64,000 bases of DNA from Limnohabitans sp. Hippo3. Lineage in GTDB: Bacteria; Pseudomonadota; Gammaproteobacteria; Burkholderiales; Burkholderiaceae_C. The translations under genes and the position numbers were made by a program. The notes below the pieces were generated by a model. The model was not told where the DNA came from and made no database searches. It saw only the letters and a program-made list of their open reading frames with translations. The DNA lies in the NCBI RefSeq assembly GCF_003063665.1, contig NZ_NESF01000006.1, positions 62,001 through 126,000 of the forward strand. The letters run 5' to 3'. Shown here piece after piece: positions 36,414-44,390 of this stretch (positions within the stretch are counted from its first letter, which is position 1; each line of letters starts with the position of its first letter).

Positions 36414-37052
36414 TCAGTCCTTGAAAGCCCGCACAAACGCCTGCGCCTGCTGTTGCACCGCCTGCGCCGACCGCCCTGGCGCGTACAGGGCTGAACCCAG
36501 ACCAAAGCCATTGGCCCCGGCGGCGCGGTAAGGGGCCATGTTGTCGGGCGTGATGCCGCCCACGGGTATCAAGGCGGTGCTTGCAGGCAGCACCGCCCGC
36601 AGCGCTTTGACCGTTGCAGGCGAGATCATTTCGGCTGGGAACAGTTTGAGGCCGTGCGCACCCGCATCCAGTGCGGCAAAGGCTTCGGTGGGCGTGACCA
36701 CACCGGGCAGTACCACCATGCCCAGGGCCAGGGCTTGCGCTACCACAGCAGGGTTGAAGTTGGGGGCCACGACCAGGCGGCCGCCAGCGCCGTGCACGTC
36801 TTTGACCTGCTGCGCGTTCAACACGGTGCCAGCGCCGATCAGCGTTTGTGGAAACAGTTGGGTCAGGGTGGCGATGCTGCGCAAAGGCTCGGGCGAGTTG
36901 AGCGGCACCTCGACGATGGCAAAGCCGCTGCTCACCAGTGCTTCACCGATGGCAGGGGCCTCAGCAGGTGTGAGACCGCGCAAGATGGCGATCAAGGGCA
37001 GCTGGGCCATGGCTTGCGCCAGGTTTTGAGCGGGGGATGGCAAGGTGATCAT
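36414..37052 (-). CDS. dgoA: 2-keto-3-deoxy-6-phosphogalactonate aldolase
   Basis: Splits KDPGal to pyruvate and glyceraldehyde 3-phosphate. The 212-aa class I aldolase resembles DgoA: LPLIAILRGLTPAEA, IVEVPLNSPEPLRS with the catalytic Glu, GAGTVL, LKLFPAE with the Schiff-base lysine, and VGGITPDNMAPYRAAGANGFGLG. It differs from the Eda paralogue at 31342. It overlaps dgoK by 4 nt. Start 37052 follows a GGAG-like site. Confidence 0.92.
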   Translation of the reverse strand: MITLPSPAQNLAQAMAQLPLIAILRGLTPAEAPAIGEALVSSGFAIVEVPLNSPEPLRSIATLTQLFPQTLIGAGTVLNAQQVKDVHGAGGRLVVAPNFNPAVVAQALALGMVVLPGVVTPTEAFAALDAGAHGLKLFPAEMISPATVKALRAVLPASTALIPVGGITPDNMAPYRAAGANGFGLGSALYAPGRSAQAVQQQAQAFVRAFKD

Positions 37053-37972
37053 GAGACGTGACCTCCAGTGAAGGCAAGCGATGAAGCCAGCGCGAACAAG
37101 CCCGCCCAGGTGGCTTCGGCCCCTCGGCTTTGGCAAGGGATCTTCAGGTGTTGCAGGGCCAGGGTGTAGCGCAGTGTGAGCGCAACGCTTCCGATCAAGA
37201 TCAACGGGGCCGCGTCATTCGAGACCGCTTGCGCGCGCAGCTCTTCACCGATCAGCAGGCCCGACAAATAGCTGGACAATTGGGCGGCGCTCAGGCGTTC
37301 AAACAAGCCCAGCGTGCGCACGGCAAACAGGTGGTGCAACACACTGCCAGCCTGCTGGCTTTGGTCAATGCCTTGCAAAAAAGCCGCTTCGTCAAACGCA
37401 CCTTGCAGGTCCAGCGTCTTGCCCAGAATCGAGTGCTGGCTCATCAGGGCAAACACCTCGCCGGTCATGAAGGTCTGGAACTGCGTGACGCGACCGCCCT
37501 GCACCTGGACCCATTTGCTGTGAGTGCCCGGGAGCACCAGCGTGGCGCTGTCGCGGCCAGCCAATTGCAAGGCCCCGAAAATTTGCACCTCTTCACCGCG
37601 CATCACGTCCGGCGTGTGCAGCGCGTCAGCACCCAAGCAGCTCAGGCCTGGCACCAGCGCGATGCGCCCGGGTTGCAGCCACAGCAGGTGTTTTCCAAGT
37701 TCGGCAAAGCCTGCGGGACAGGGGCAGTAGGGCGCTTCTTGCCAGCCTTGGCGGCTGCCGGCCATGCCCGAGATCAGGCACAACGCATGGGGCTGCTGCA
37801 TCCAGTCGCCAAACAACTCCTGGAAGACGGCTTCAAACTGACCGGTGGGCACCGTGAGGATGCCCCGTGGAAATTCGCGTGATTCGAGGACCTGGCCGCT
37901 CTCGCCCAGCCGCGCACCGCGCAGCGAAGAGGTGCCCCAGTCGATGGCGATCAAAGGTCTCGTGGCGTTCAT
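37049..37972 (-). CDS. dgoK: 2-keto-3-deoxygalactonokinase
   Basis: Phosphorylates 2-keto-3-deoxygalactonate to KDPGal. The 307-aa DgoK-family protein has IAIDWGTSSLRGARL, LISGMAGSRQGWQEAPYC, LVLPGTHSKWVQVQGG, and GLLIGEELR, all family marks. It is coupled by 4-nt overlaps to the kdgK-type gene upstream and dgoA downstream. An upstream extension in the same frame shows no family similarity, so 37972 is used. Confidence 0.93.
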   Translation of the reverse strand: MNATRPLIAIDWGTSSLRGARLGESGQVLESREFPRGILTVPTGQFEAVFQELFGDWMQQPHALCLISGMAGSRQGWQEAPYCPCPAGFAELGKHLLWLQPGRIALVPGLSCLGADALHTPDVMRGEEVQIFGALQLAGRDSATLVLPGTHSKWVQVQGGRVTQFQTFMTGEVFALMSQHSILGKTLDLQGAFDEAAFLQGIDQSQQAGSVLHHLFAVRTLGLFERLSAAQLSSYLSGLLIGEELRAQAVSNDAAPLILIGSVALTLRYTLALQHLKIPCQSRGAEATWAGLFALASSLAFTGGHVS

Positions 37973-38940
37973 GCGGGTGTGCCTTTCGATGGGGTGTGCA
38001 ACATCTCCAAAACCGCTTCGCGCGTTGGCAAGGGCGCGACAGCGCCGTAGCCTTGCACCGACAGCGCAGCGGCCGCATTGGCGTAGGCGGTGGCAGCCCA
38101 CAGGTCGTCGCCAGCCGACAAGCGGGCCAACAGGTTACCGGCAAAACAATCCCCTGCGCCTGTGGCGTCCACAGCCTGGACCATGTGGCCGGGTATCTGG
38201 TGTTGCTTGTGCCCGTCGCTGGCCAGGGCCCCCTCGGCGCCGAGTTTCAGCACCACCTGCGCCGCGCCTTGGGCGTGGCTCCAGCTGATGATGTCTTGCG
38301 CTTGCGTGAGTCCGGTGAGTGCCGTCATGTCTTCGAGGCTGGGCAAAAACAGATCGCACAAACTGACCGCATGGCGGATGCAGGCCTGCGCCCGGGCCAG
38401 AGGCCACAGCGACAAACGCAAATTGGAGTCGAGGGCCACCCGTGTGTCGCTACTCCGGGCCTGCGCCATGGCCGCAAACGCCGTGTCGCAGGCCGTGGCC
38501 GAGATGGCCAAAGAGATGCCCGACAGGTGCAGCCACTGGCTGTTAGCGATGGGCTCTGCCCAATGTGCCAGGTCTTGCACTTGCATGCGGCTGGCGGCTG
38601 AGCCCGCACGCGCGTAGCTGAAGTGGTGGCCCTGTGCGTCGTGGCTCACGAAGTACATGCCGGTAGGGGACTGCGCATCGCGTTGCACGGGCGTGGTGTC
38701 GACGTTTTCTCGCTGCCACAGATCCATGAGTCGATCACCCCAGCGGTCGGTGCCCAGACGTGTCAGGTAGGCCACACGGGCCCCAGCACGTGCTGCGGCA
38801 ATGGCGGCGTTGCTGGTGTCGCCGCCAAAGCCTTGCAGGTAGAGCGGGGCATCGTCGGCATGTTCATGAGGCCGCTGGTTGAACTCGACCATGGCTTCGC
38901 CAAGCGCCACGATGTCCAGAGTTGGGGTGGTGTGGGTCAT
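37969..38940 (-). CDS. kdgK: PfkB-family sugar kinase, probable 2-keto-3-deoxygluconate kinase
   Basis: A 323-aa ribokinase-family kinase. It has DIVALGEAMVEFNQRP, the N-terminal signature YLQGFGGDTSNAAIAAARAGA, and the PfkB signature VDATGAGDCFAGNLLARLSAG with the catalytic Asp. QRDAQSPTGMYFV is characteristic of KDG kinases. It would turn KDG into KDPG for Eda. It is the first gene of the dgo-type operon on the minus strand and its promoter faces the DSD1-type gene. Confidence 0.88.
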   Translation of the reverse strand: MTHTTPTLDIVALGEAMVEFNQRPHEHADDAPLYLQGFGGDTSNAAIAAARAGARVAYLTRLGTDRWGDRLMDLWQRENVDTTPVQRDAQSPTGMYFVSHDAQGHHFSYARAGSAASRMQVQDLAHWAEPIANSQWLHLSGISLAISATACDTAFAAMAQARSSDTRVALDSNLRLSLWPLARAQACIRHAVSLCDLFLPSLEDMTALTGLTQAQDIISWSHAQGAAQVVLKLGAEGALASDGHKQHQIPGHMVQAVDATGAGDCFAGNLLARLSAGDDLWAATAYANAAAALSVQGYGAVAPLPTREAVLEMLHTPSKGTPA

Positions 38941-39029
38941 GTCAAAAAAGGGCAGCGGGGCTGAATTGGAGGTGGGAGAATCATCGGCAAACTTGGATCG
39001 CCATGGGCGACATATTGGAGACGATCAAC

Positions 39030-40325
39030 ATGTGGACAGCAGACATAGAGAGCGATTTTGTACTGAACGCGAGCTGCAAGGGCTTTCCCTTGACGGCGGA
39101 GCCTTCTCGTGTGTCCGAGCTGGGGCAACGTGGCTGGCACCTGTTGGACGATGCGTTGGCTTACCCGGTGGCCGTGCTGCGCCGCCCAGCCCTCACACAC
39201 AACCTGGCCTGGATGCAGGATTTTGTGCAACGCAAAGGTGTGGCCCTCGCCCCGCACGGCAAAACCACCATGTCGCCCGAGCTGTTTCGCCTGCAGTTGG
39301 AGGCAGGCGCCTGGGGCCTGACTTTTGCCAATGTGCACCAATTGCGCGTGGGCCTGGCGGCTGGCGCGCAGCGCGCCATCATCGCCAACCAGCTGGTGTC
39401 GAATGCTGATCTGGACGGGCTGGATGCTTTGTTGCAACAGCATCCCCAAGCGCGTGTCTGGTTTTTGGTGGATTCGCTGGCGCAGCTGGACGCACTGGCC
39501 GATTGGGGCGCACGGCGGGGCCATGCCCGTTGTTGGGACGTGTTGCTGGAGCTGGGCATCGCGGGCTACCGCACCGGCTGCCGCACGCACGAACAAGCCC
39601 TGGCTTTGGCGCAGGCCATCGCCGCATCGCCCATTGCGTCTTTGGGCGGCGTGGAATGCTACGAAGGCGGGTTGGGCCGTTGTGACAGCGCGCACGACAT
39701 CGAGGCCGTGAGCGCTTTGGTGCGCAGCGTACAGGCGCTGGTGCAGCAAATCGATGCGCAAGGCCTGTGGGGCGGTGACGAAGTCTTGCTCTCGGCGGGT
39801 GGCTCGGCGGTGTTCGACCTCGTGATCCCCATGCTCAAAACCCAGGTCAAGAGCCGCCCGGTGCAAGGCGTGTTGCGCTCGGGCTGTTATGTCACGCACG
39901 ACCATTGGAACTACGCCCGTTACCTCAAACTGGTGGAAGAGCGAGAGGGTTTGAGTTCGTCCTTGCAGCCTGCGCTGGAAATCTGGGCCAAGGTGCAGTC
40001 GGTGCCCGAGCCGGGGCTGGCGATTTTGAGTGCGGGGCGGCGGGATCTGTCCTTTGATCAATGCATGCCCATGCCGGTACGCTGGGCTGCGCGTGGGGAA
40101 AGTGGTGAGGGTGCCATGCAGGCCACGCCCGAGTCCTGGAAAGTCAAGGCGCTCAGCGACCAGCATGCGCACATGGTGTTCGATGCCAGTGGGGTGTGGC
40201 CGCAAGTGGGTGACCGTGTGGCCTTGGGTATTTCTCACCCCTGCACCACGTTCGACAAATGGCGCTGGATGGCGGTCATCGAAGACGATGGGCGCATCAG
40301 CGGGGCGATCAGCACGCATTTTTAA
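39030..40325 (+). CDS. DSD1-family PLP enzyme (D-serine/D-threonine deaminase-like)
   Basis: A fold-type III PLP enzyme (about 431 aa) of the alanine-racemase-N/DSD1 group, which includes amino acid deaminases and D-threonine aldolases. The PLP lysine lies in LAPHGKTTMSPELFRLQLEAG. VSNADLDGL, YEGGLGRCDS and LSAGGSAVFDLV follow, and the C-terminal beta domain ends DQHAHMVF with HPCTTFDKW, typical zinc-ligand region. TTGGAG stands before the ATG at 39030; an ATG at 39003 is an alternative. Its neighbours are sugar-acid genes, so the real substrate is uncertain. Confidence 0.82.
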   Translation: MWTADIESDFVLNASCKGFPLTAEPSRVSELGQRGWHLLDDALAYPVAVLRRPALTHNLAWMQDFVQRKGVALAPHGKTTMSPELFRLQLEAGAWGLTFANVHQLRVGLAAGAQRAIIANQLVSNADLDGLDALLQQHPQARVWFLVDSLAQLDALADWGARRGHARCWDVLLELGIAGYRTGCRTHEQALALAQAIAASPIASLGGVECYEGGLGRCDSAHDIEAVSALVRSVQALVQQIDAQGLWGGDEVLLSAGGSAVFDLVIPMLKTQVKSRPVQGVLRSGCYVTHDHWNYARYLKLVEEREGLSSSLQPALEIWAKVQSVPEPGLAILSAGRRDLSFDQCMPMPVRWAARGESGEGAMQATPESWKVKALSDQHAHMVFDASGVWPQVGDRVALGISHPCTTFDKWRWMAVIEDDGRISGAISTHF

Positions 40326-40343
40326 GATACAGGTGCAGCCATG

Positions 40344-40377
40344 AAAAAGGCCGCCACGCGGATGTTGCGTGGCGGCC
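40344..40377 (-). terminator. Rho-independent terminator of the denD-like gene
   Basis: GGCCGCCACGC/GCGTGGCGGCC arms (11 bp, 7-nt loop) followed on the minus strand by TTTTT. It lies between two converging genes, 18 nt after both stops. Confidence 0.88.
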
Positions 40378-40394
40378 TGGTTTCAGGTTCCAGG

Positions 40395-41399
40395 TCACTT
40401 CAAGCCGTTCAAGGCTTCGGCCGGATAGCCAGGTCGGGTTTTGCAGTCTTCAATGTATTGCTCGATGATGGCCTCGAAGCTCGCATCGGCGCGCAAACCC
40501 AAGGCATGCGCACGGTCAAAAGTGCAGCCTTTGGCCCAGTTGTCCACGATGCCTGCGATGCGCTCGTCCTTGGCAAAGGTCACGCGGGCACGCACAGCAG
40601 GGCCGGCCACTTTTTCCAGCGCGGCCAGCATCTCGCTGACCTTCACGTTCAGGCCGGGCAGGTTCAGTGCCATGCGGCCACCGAAGGCTTCGCGGCTGGC
40701 TTCGAACACGGTGATCAGGCCGTGCACGGTGTTGCCGGGTGAGGACATGGGGTGCGACACGCTCGCGTCCACCGGGCAGGTGGTGGCGGTGCTGGCCAAA
40801 GGCTCGCGGATGATGCCGCTGAAGAAAGAGGATGCTGCGCCGTTGGGCTTGCCCGGGCGCACGGTCACCGTCATCAGGCGTGCGGCGCGGCCATCGATGT
40901 AGCCCTTGCGGGTGTAGTCGGCCACCATGTACTCGATCATCAGCTTGTGTGTGCCATACGAGGTTTGTGGCGTGGGCAAGGTGGTGTCGGCCACCAGGGC
41001 AGGCATGGGGTTGGCCGCGTCGGGCCCGAACACCGCAACCGAGCTGGCAAACACCAGCCGTGAAACTTTGCCCGAAGCACGGATGCTGTCGAGCAGTAAG
41101 CGGCTGCTGTCCACGTTGGAGCGCAAGCCCAGATCAAAGTCCAGCTCGCATTCGCCCGACACGGCTGAGGCGAGGTGGAACACACCGTCAAAGCCGCTTT
41201 TGAACAGGTCGCCTTGTTCCAGCATGGGGCCTGCATGGCCTTTCACACGCGGGTCGGCCAGTAAATCGGCAGGTGCAGGGAACAGGTCGGCAATGACCAG
41301 TTCCTTCACGGTCTGGCCATTGAGCTGACCGCGTTTCAAAATCTCGCGGGCCAGGCGTGCACCCAAAAATCCGGCACCGCCGGTGATCAAAATACGCAT
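40395..41399 (-). CDS. denD: NAD-dependent epimerase/dehydratase, D-erythronate dehydrogenase-like
   Basis: A 334-aa extended SDR. It starts MRILITGGAGFLGARLAREI, has the active-site Y-x3-K in TSYGTHKLMIEYM, and the motif TVTVRPGKPNGAASSFFSGIIREPL typical of DenD-type proteins. DenD oxidises D-erythronate at C2; the usual partners OtnK, OtnC and OtnI are not visible, so the substrate here may be a different sugar acid. It is the last gene of a two-gene minus-strand set with the IlvD-family gene, although a 240-nt repeat-bearing gap separates them. Confidence 0.78.
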   Translation of the reverse strand: MRILITGGAGFLGARLAREILKRGQLNGQTVKELVIADLFPAPADLLADPRVKGHAGPMLEQGDLFKSGFDGVFHLASAVSGECELDFDLGLRSNVDSSRLLLDSIRASGKVSRLVFASSVAVFGPDAANPMPALVADTTLPTPQTSYGTHKLMIEYMVADYTRKGYIDGRAARLMTVTVRPGKPNGAASSFFSGIIREPLASTATTCPVDASVSHPMSSPGNTVHGLITVFEASREAFGGRMALNLPGLNVKVSEMLAALEKVAGPAVRARVTFAKDERIAGIVDNWAKGCTFDRAHALGLRADASFEAIIEQYIEDCKTRPGYPAEALNGLK

Positions 41400-41519
41400 T
41401 GAAAAATCTCCTGAATAAGGTAATGGATCGTGTCTCAAAGCCCGAATGGCACGCTGGACTTGGTGCTACAGCTCAACCGCTGGGTCATGCTGGATTTGAA
41501 CCGAGAGTCACACCGGGCT

Positions 41520-41613
41520 GTCATGCCGGACTTGATCCGGCATCCATGGTTGTGCACAAATGGATCCCGGGTCAAGCCCGGGATGACAAAACAAATCAAG
41601 CCCGGGATGACAA
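41520..41613. repeat. Palindromic intergenic repeat with an extra half copy
   Basis: Arm one is TGTCATGCCGGACTTGATCC (41520-41539). The inverted arm is GGGTCAAGCCCGGGATGACA, ending at 41587. The inverted arm then repeats in part as AATCAAGCCCGGGATGACA (41595-41613). It is a hairpin of the same family as 36281-36349, lying between the ilvD-type stop and the denD-type start. Confidence 0.88.
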
Positions 41614-41639
41614 ATTGAGCGTAGCCCTGAGGGGTCATT

Positions 41640-43388
41640 TCAGTGGTTGTCTTTCGGAACGGCCGCGCCGCGCTGGCCGACCAAGAAGTCCATGTCGGCG
41701 CCTTCATCGGCTTGCAGCACATGGTCGATGTAGAGTTTCCAGTAACCCGATTGCATGGCGGGCTCAGGTTTTTTCCATTGCGCCATGCGTTTGGCCAGCT
41801 CTTCGTCGCTGATGAGCAGCTGCAGTTTGCGCTCGGGCACGTTCAGCTCGATCATGTCGCCGTTTTGCACCACGGCCAGCGGACCACCCGCAGCGGCTTC
41901 GGGCGTGGTGTGCAGCACCACGGTGCCGTAGGCCGTGCCGCTCATGCGGGCGTCCGAGATGCGCACCATGTCGGTGATGCCCTTGCGCAGCACCTTGGGC
42001 GGCAGCGGCATGTTGCCCACTTCGGCCATGCCGGGGTAGCCCTTGGGGCCGCAGTTTTTCAGCACCAGGATGCAGTTTTCGTCCACGTCCAGGTTCTCGT
42101 CGTCAATGCGCTTGTGGAAGTCGTCGCTGTCTTCGAACACCACCGCGCGACCGGTGTGCACCATGAGTGCAGGCGTGGCCGCGCTGGGCTTGATGACTGC
42201 ACCGCGAGGCGCCAGGTTGCCACGCAAGATCGCAATGCCCGCCTTTTCCTTGAAGGGCGCGTCAAACTTCTTGATGACACGTGGGTCGTAGTTCACCGCA
42301 TCGGCGATGTTTTCGCTCACGGTCTTGCCGCTCACCGTCACGATGTCTTTGTGCAACAGGTGCTCGATCTCCTTCATCACCACAGGCAAGCCACCGGCGT
42401 AGCAGAAATCTTCCATCAGGTGCTCGCCCGAAGGTTGGAGGTTGAGCAGGCAAGGCAGTTCGCTGCCCAAGCGCTCGAAATCGTCCACGGTCAGCTTCAG
42501 ACCCAGGCGGCCAGCGATCGCGATCAGGTGGATCACCGCGTTGGTCGAGCCGCCAATGGCCGCCAGCGTGCGGATGGCGTTCTCGAACGCCTCTTTGGTC
42601 AGCACTTTGCTGATGGTCTGGTCGGTGTGCACCATCTCGACGATGCGGCGACCGGCTTCGCGGGCCAGCACATTGCGGCGGCCGTCCACGGCAGGGTAGG
42701 CTGCGTTACCGGGCAGGCCAATGCCCAGCGCCTCGACCATGCTGGCCATGGTGCTGGCGGTGCCCATGGTCATGCAGTGGCCGTGGCTGCGGTGCATGCA
42801 GCTTTCGGCTTCAAAAAATTCGGTCAGTTTGAGTGTGCCTGCACGCACCTGTTCGCTCATGCTCCACAGGCCTGTGCCCGAGCCGAGCTCCTGCCCACGC
42901 CATTTGCCGTTCAGCATGGGGCCGCCCGACACGCCGATGGTGGGCAGGCCGGCGCTCGATGCGCCCATCAGCAAGCTGGGGGTGGTCTTGTCGCAGCCCA
43001 TGAGCAGCACCACGCCGTCGATCGGGTTGCCACGGATGGATTCTTCAACGTCCATGCTGGCCAGGTTGCGGTAGAGCATGGCGGTGGGGCGCAGCAGCGT
43101 TTCGCCCAGCGACATGACCGGGAATTCGAGCGGGAAGCCACCGGCCTCGTACACGCCGATCTTGACCTGTTCGGCCAGTGTGCGGAAGTGCGAGTTGCAG
43201 GGCGTGAGTTCGCTGAAGGTGTTGCAGATGCCGATCACGGGGCGACCGTCGAACTGGTCGTGCGGCACGCCCTTGCCCTTGACCCAGCTGCGGTAGGCAA
43301 AGCCATCGCGGTCTTGGCGGCCAAACCATTGCTGGCTGCGCAGTTCTTCGGGTTTTTTGCGGGTGTTTTTGCTGGATTTGTCGCTCAT
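41640..43388 (-). CDS. IlvD/Edd-family sugar-acid dehydratase (L-arabinonate dehydratase-like)
   Basis: A 582-aa Fe-S dehydratase. It has GICNTFSELTPCNSHFRTLAEQ, the cluster cysteine in LLMGCDKTTPSLLMGA, HGHCMTMGTASTMA, GGSTNAVIHLIAIAGR and ISDARMSGTAYGTVVLH. The N-terminus RSQQWFGRQDRDGFAYRSW separates sugar-acid dehydratases (arabinonate, xylonate, gluconate or galactonate) from true IlvD. It would make 2-keto-3-deoxy acids for KdgK and DgoK. The start at 43388 is used; upstream codons cross a likely operator. Confidence 0.9.
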   Translation of the reverse strand: MSDKSSKNTRKKPEELRSQQWFGRQDRDGFAYRSWVKGKGVPHDQFDGRPVIGICNTFSELTPCNSHFRTLAEQVKIGVYEAGGFPLEFPVMSLGETLLRPTAMLYRNLASMDVEESIRGNPIDGVVLLMGCDKTTPSLLMGASSAGLPTIGVSGGPMLNGKWRGQELGSGTGLWSMSEQVRAGTLKLTEFFEAESCMHRSHGHCMTMGTASTMASMVEALGIGLPGNAAYPAVDGRRNVLAREAGRRIVEMVHTDQTISKVLTKEAFENAIRTLAAIGGSTNAVIHLIAIAGRLGLKLTVDDFERLGSELPCLLNLQPSGEHLMEDFCYAGGLPVVMKEIEHLLHKDIVTVSGKTVSENIADAVNYDPRVIKKFDAPFKEKAGIAILRGNLAPRGAVIKPSAATPALMVHTGRAVVFEDSDDFHKRIDDENLDVDENCILVLKNCGPKGYPGMAEVGNMPLPPKVLRKGITDMVRISDARMSGTAYGTVVLHTTPEAAAGGPLAVVQNGDMIELNVPERKLQLLISDEELAKRMAQWKKPEPAMQSGYWKLYIDHVLQADEGADMDFLVGQRGAAVPKDNH

Positions 43389-43427
43389 GGTGCAGGTCCG
43401 GGTGGGTGGAGTGAATTGTAAAAATAT

Positions 43428-43442
43428 TATCGTATGACGATA
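43428..43442. promoter_or_regulatory. Operator-like palindrome before the dehydratase
   Basis: TATCGT-ATG-ACGATA is a perfect 6-bp inverted repeat and fits the FadR-type pattern TnGTnnnACnA. It lies about 40 nt before the dehydratase start and shares ATCRTATGAYGA with the palindrome in the regulator leader. Confidence 0.62.
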
Positions 43443-43543
43443 GAAAAACAAGCCGATCTTGTAAAGCCTGTGACATGCGGATAAACCCTTGACGCCTTGA
43501 TCGAGCGTCACAGGGTTTACCAGAGCGCTTGGCAGCTATTTAG

Positions 43544-43557
43544 TCATCATATGATGA
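43544..43557. promoter_or_regulatory. Operator-like palindrome at the GntR gene start
   Basis: TCATCATATGATGA is a perfect 14-bp palindrome. It overlaps the ATG at 43551 or precedes a start at 43578, as expected for autorepression. Relative to the site at 43429-43440 it differs only by symmetric G-to-A and C-to-T changes. Confidence 0.6.
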
Positions 43558-44378
43558 GCCATCAACCTCTTTTGCTCATGATCAAGAATTTTCACGGATA
43601 CACCCTCGATTTGCTGGGTATGGCCATCTTGTCGGGTCGCTATGCGGTGGGAGCCAGTTTGCCGCCTGAGCCGCTTTTGTGCGAAGAATTCGGCGTCAGC
43701 CGAACCGTGGTGCGCGAGGCCATCAAATCCCTGGTGGCCAAAGGTTTGCTGTCGACCGGTCCCAAGGTGGGCACGCGTGTCATGCCCGATGCGCACTGGA
43801 ATTGGTTCGATCCGGATGTGGTGACCTGGCAGGCCCGCTGCGGATTGACGCCTGAATTTTTGAAAGACTTGCAAGAGCTGCGCCGTGTGGTGGAGCCTGC
43901 TGCTGTGCGCCTGGCCGCCGAGCGCGCCACACCCGAAGACATCGCCTGCATCGAAGCGGCCTACGCCGGAATGAAACAGGCGGTAGAAGAGGGGGGCGAC
44001 TATGTCACCCACGATTTGCGTTTCCATGCAGGCTTGTTGCAGGCCTCTCACAATCGCATGCTGGTCCAGATGAGCAAGGCGCTCAATGCCTTGCTGCGCA
44101 CGAGCTTCGAAATTTCAACCCGCATCAAGGACGGTGCGCGAAATTCCTTGCCTTTGCACCGCGCGGTGCTCAATGCTGTCGTGGCCCGCAATCCTGCCAA
44201 GGCAGAGCGGGCCATCATGGTGCTCATCGAAGGGGCCAGCGACAACATTGACAAAGTGCTCTCTTCGAGGCGCAAGTTGCCCATGGTTTCGGGGCCGACC
44301 GTGACCGGTCAGCTCACAGGTTCAAATCAAGCCGCCAGTCGGAAATCACGCAGCCCCAAAACCCCGCCCAAAGGCTGA
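43551..44378 (+). CDS. GntR/FadR-family regulator, DgoR-like
   Basis: A 275-aa regulator. The winged HTH spans about residues 20-75 (GASLPPEPLLCEEFGVSRTVVREAIKSL). It is followed by DAHWNWFDPDVVTWQ, which mirrors the WNYLDTDVLQW region of E. coli DgoR, and an FCD effector domain (ELRRVVEPAAVRLAAERAT, then THDLRFHAGLLQASHN). DgoR represses galactonate genes and is released by galactonate. The start at 43578 (MIKNFHGYTL) would align better to DgoR; neither start has a clear binding site. It is convergent with gnd. Confidence 0.87.
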   Translation: MMSHQPLLLMIKNFHGYTLDLLGMAILSGRYAVGASLPPEPLLCEEFGVSRTVVREAIKSLVAKGLLSTGPKVGTRVMPDAHWNWFDPDVVTWQARCGLTPEFLKDLQELRRVVEPAAVRLAAERATPEDIACIEAAYAGMKQAVEEGGDYVTHDLRFHAGLLQASHNRMLVQMSKALNALLRTSFEISTRIKDGARNSLPLHRAVLNAVVARNPAKAERAIMVLIEGASDNIDKVLSSRRKLPMVSGPTVTGQLTGSNQAASRKSRSPKTPPKG

Positions 44379-44390
44379 ATCGAGCTTGGC

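Noticed and set aside
41643-43421. 592-codon open frame opposite the IlvD-family gene
   Set aside because: His/Ala/Gln-rich antisense translation without recognisable domains; the minus-strand gene explains the region.
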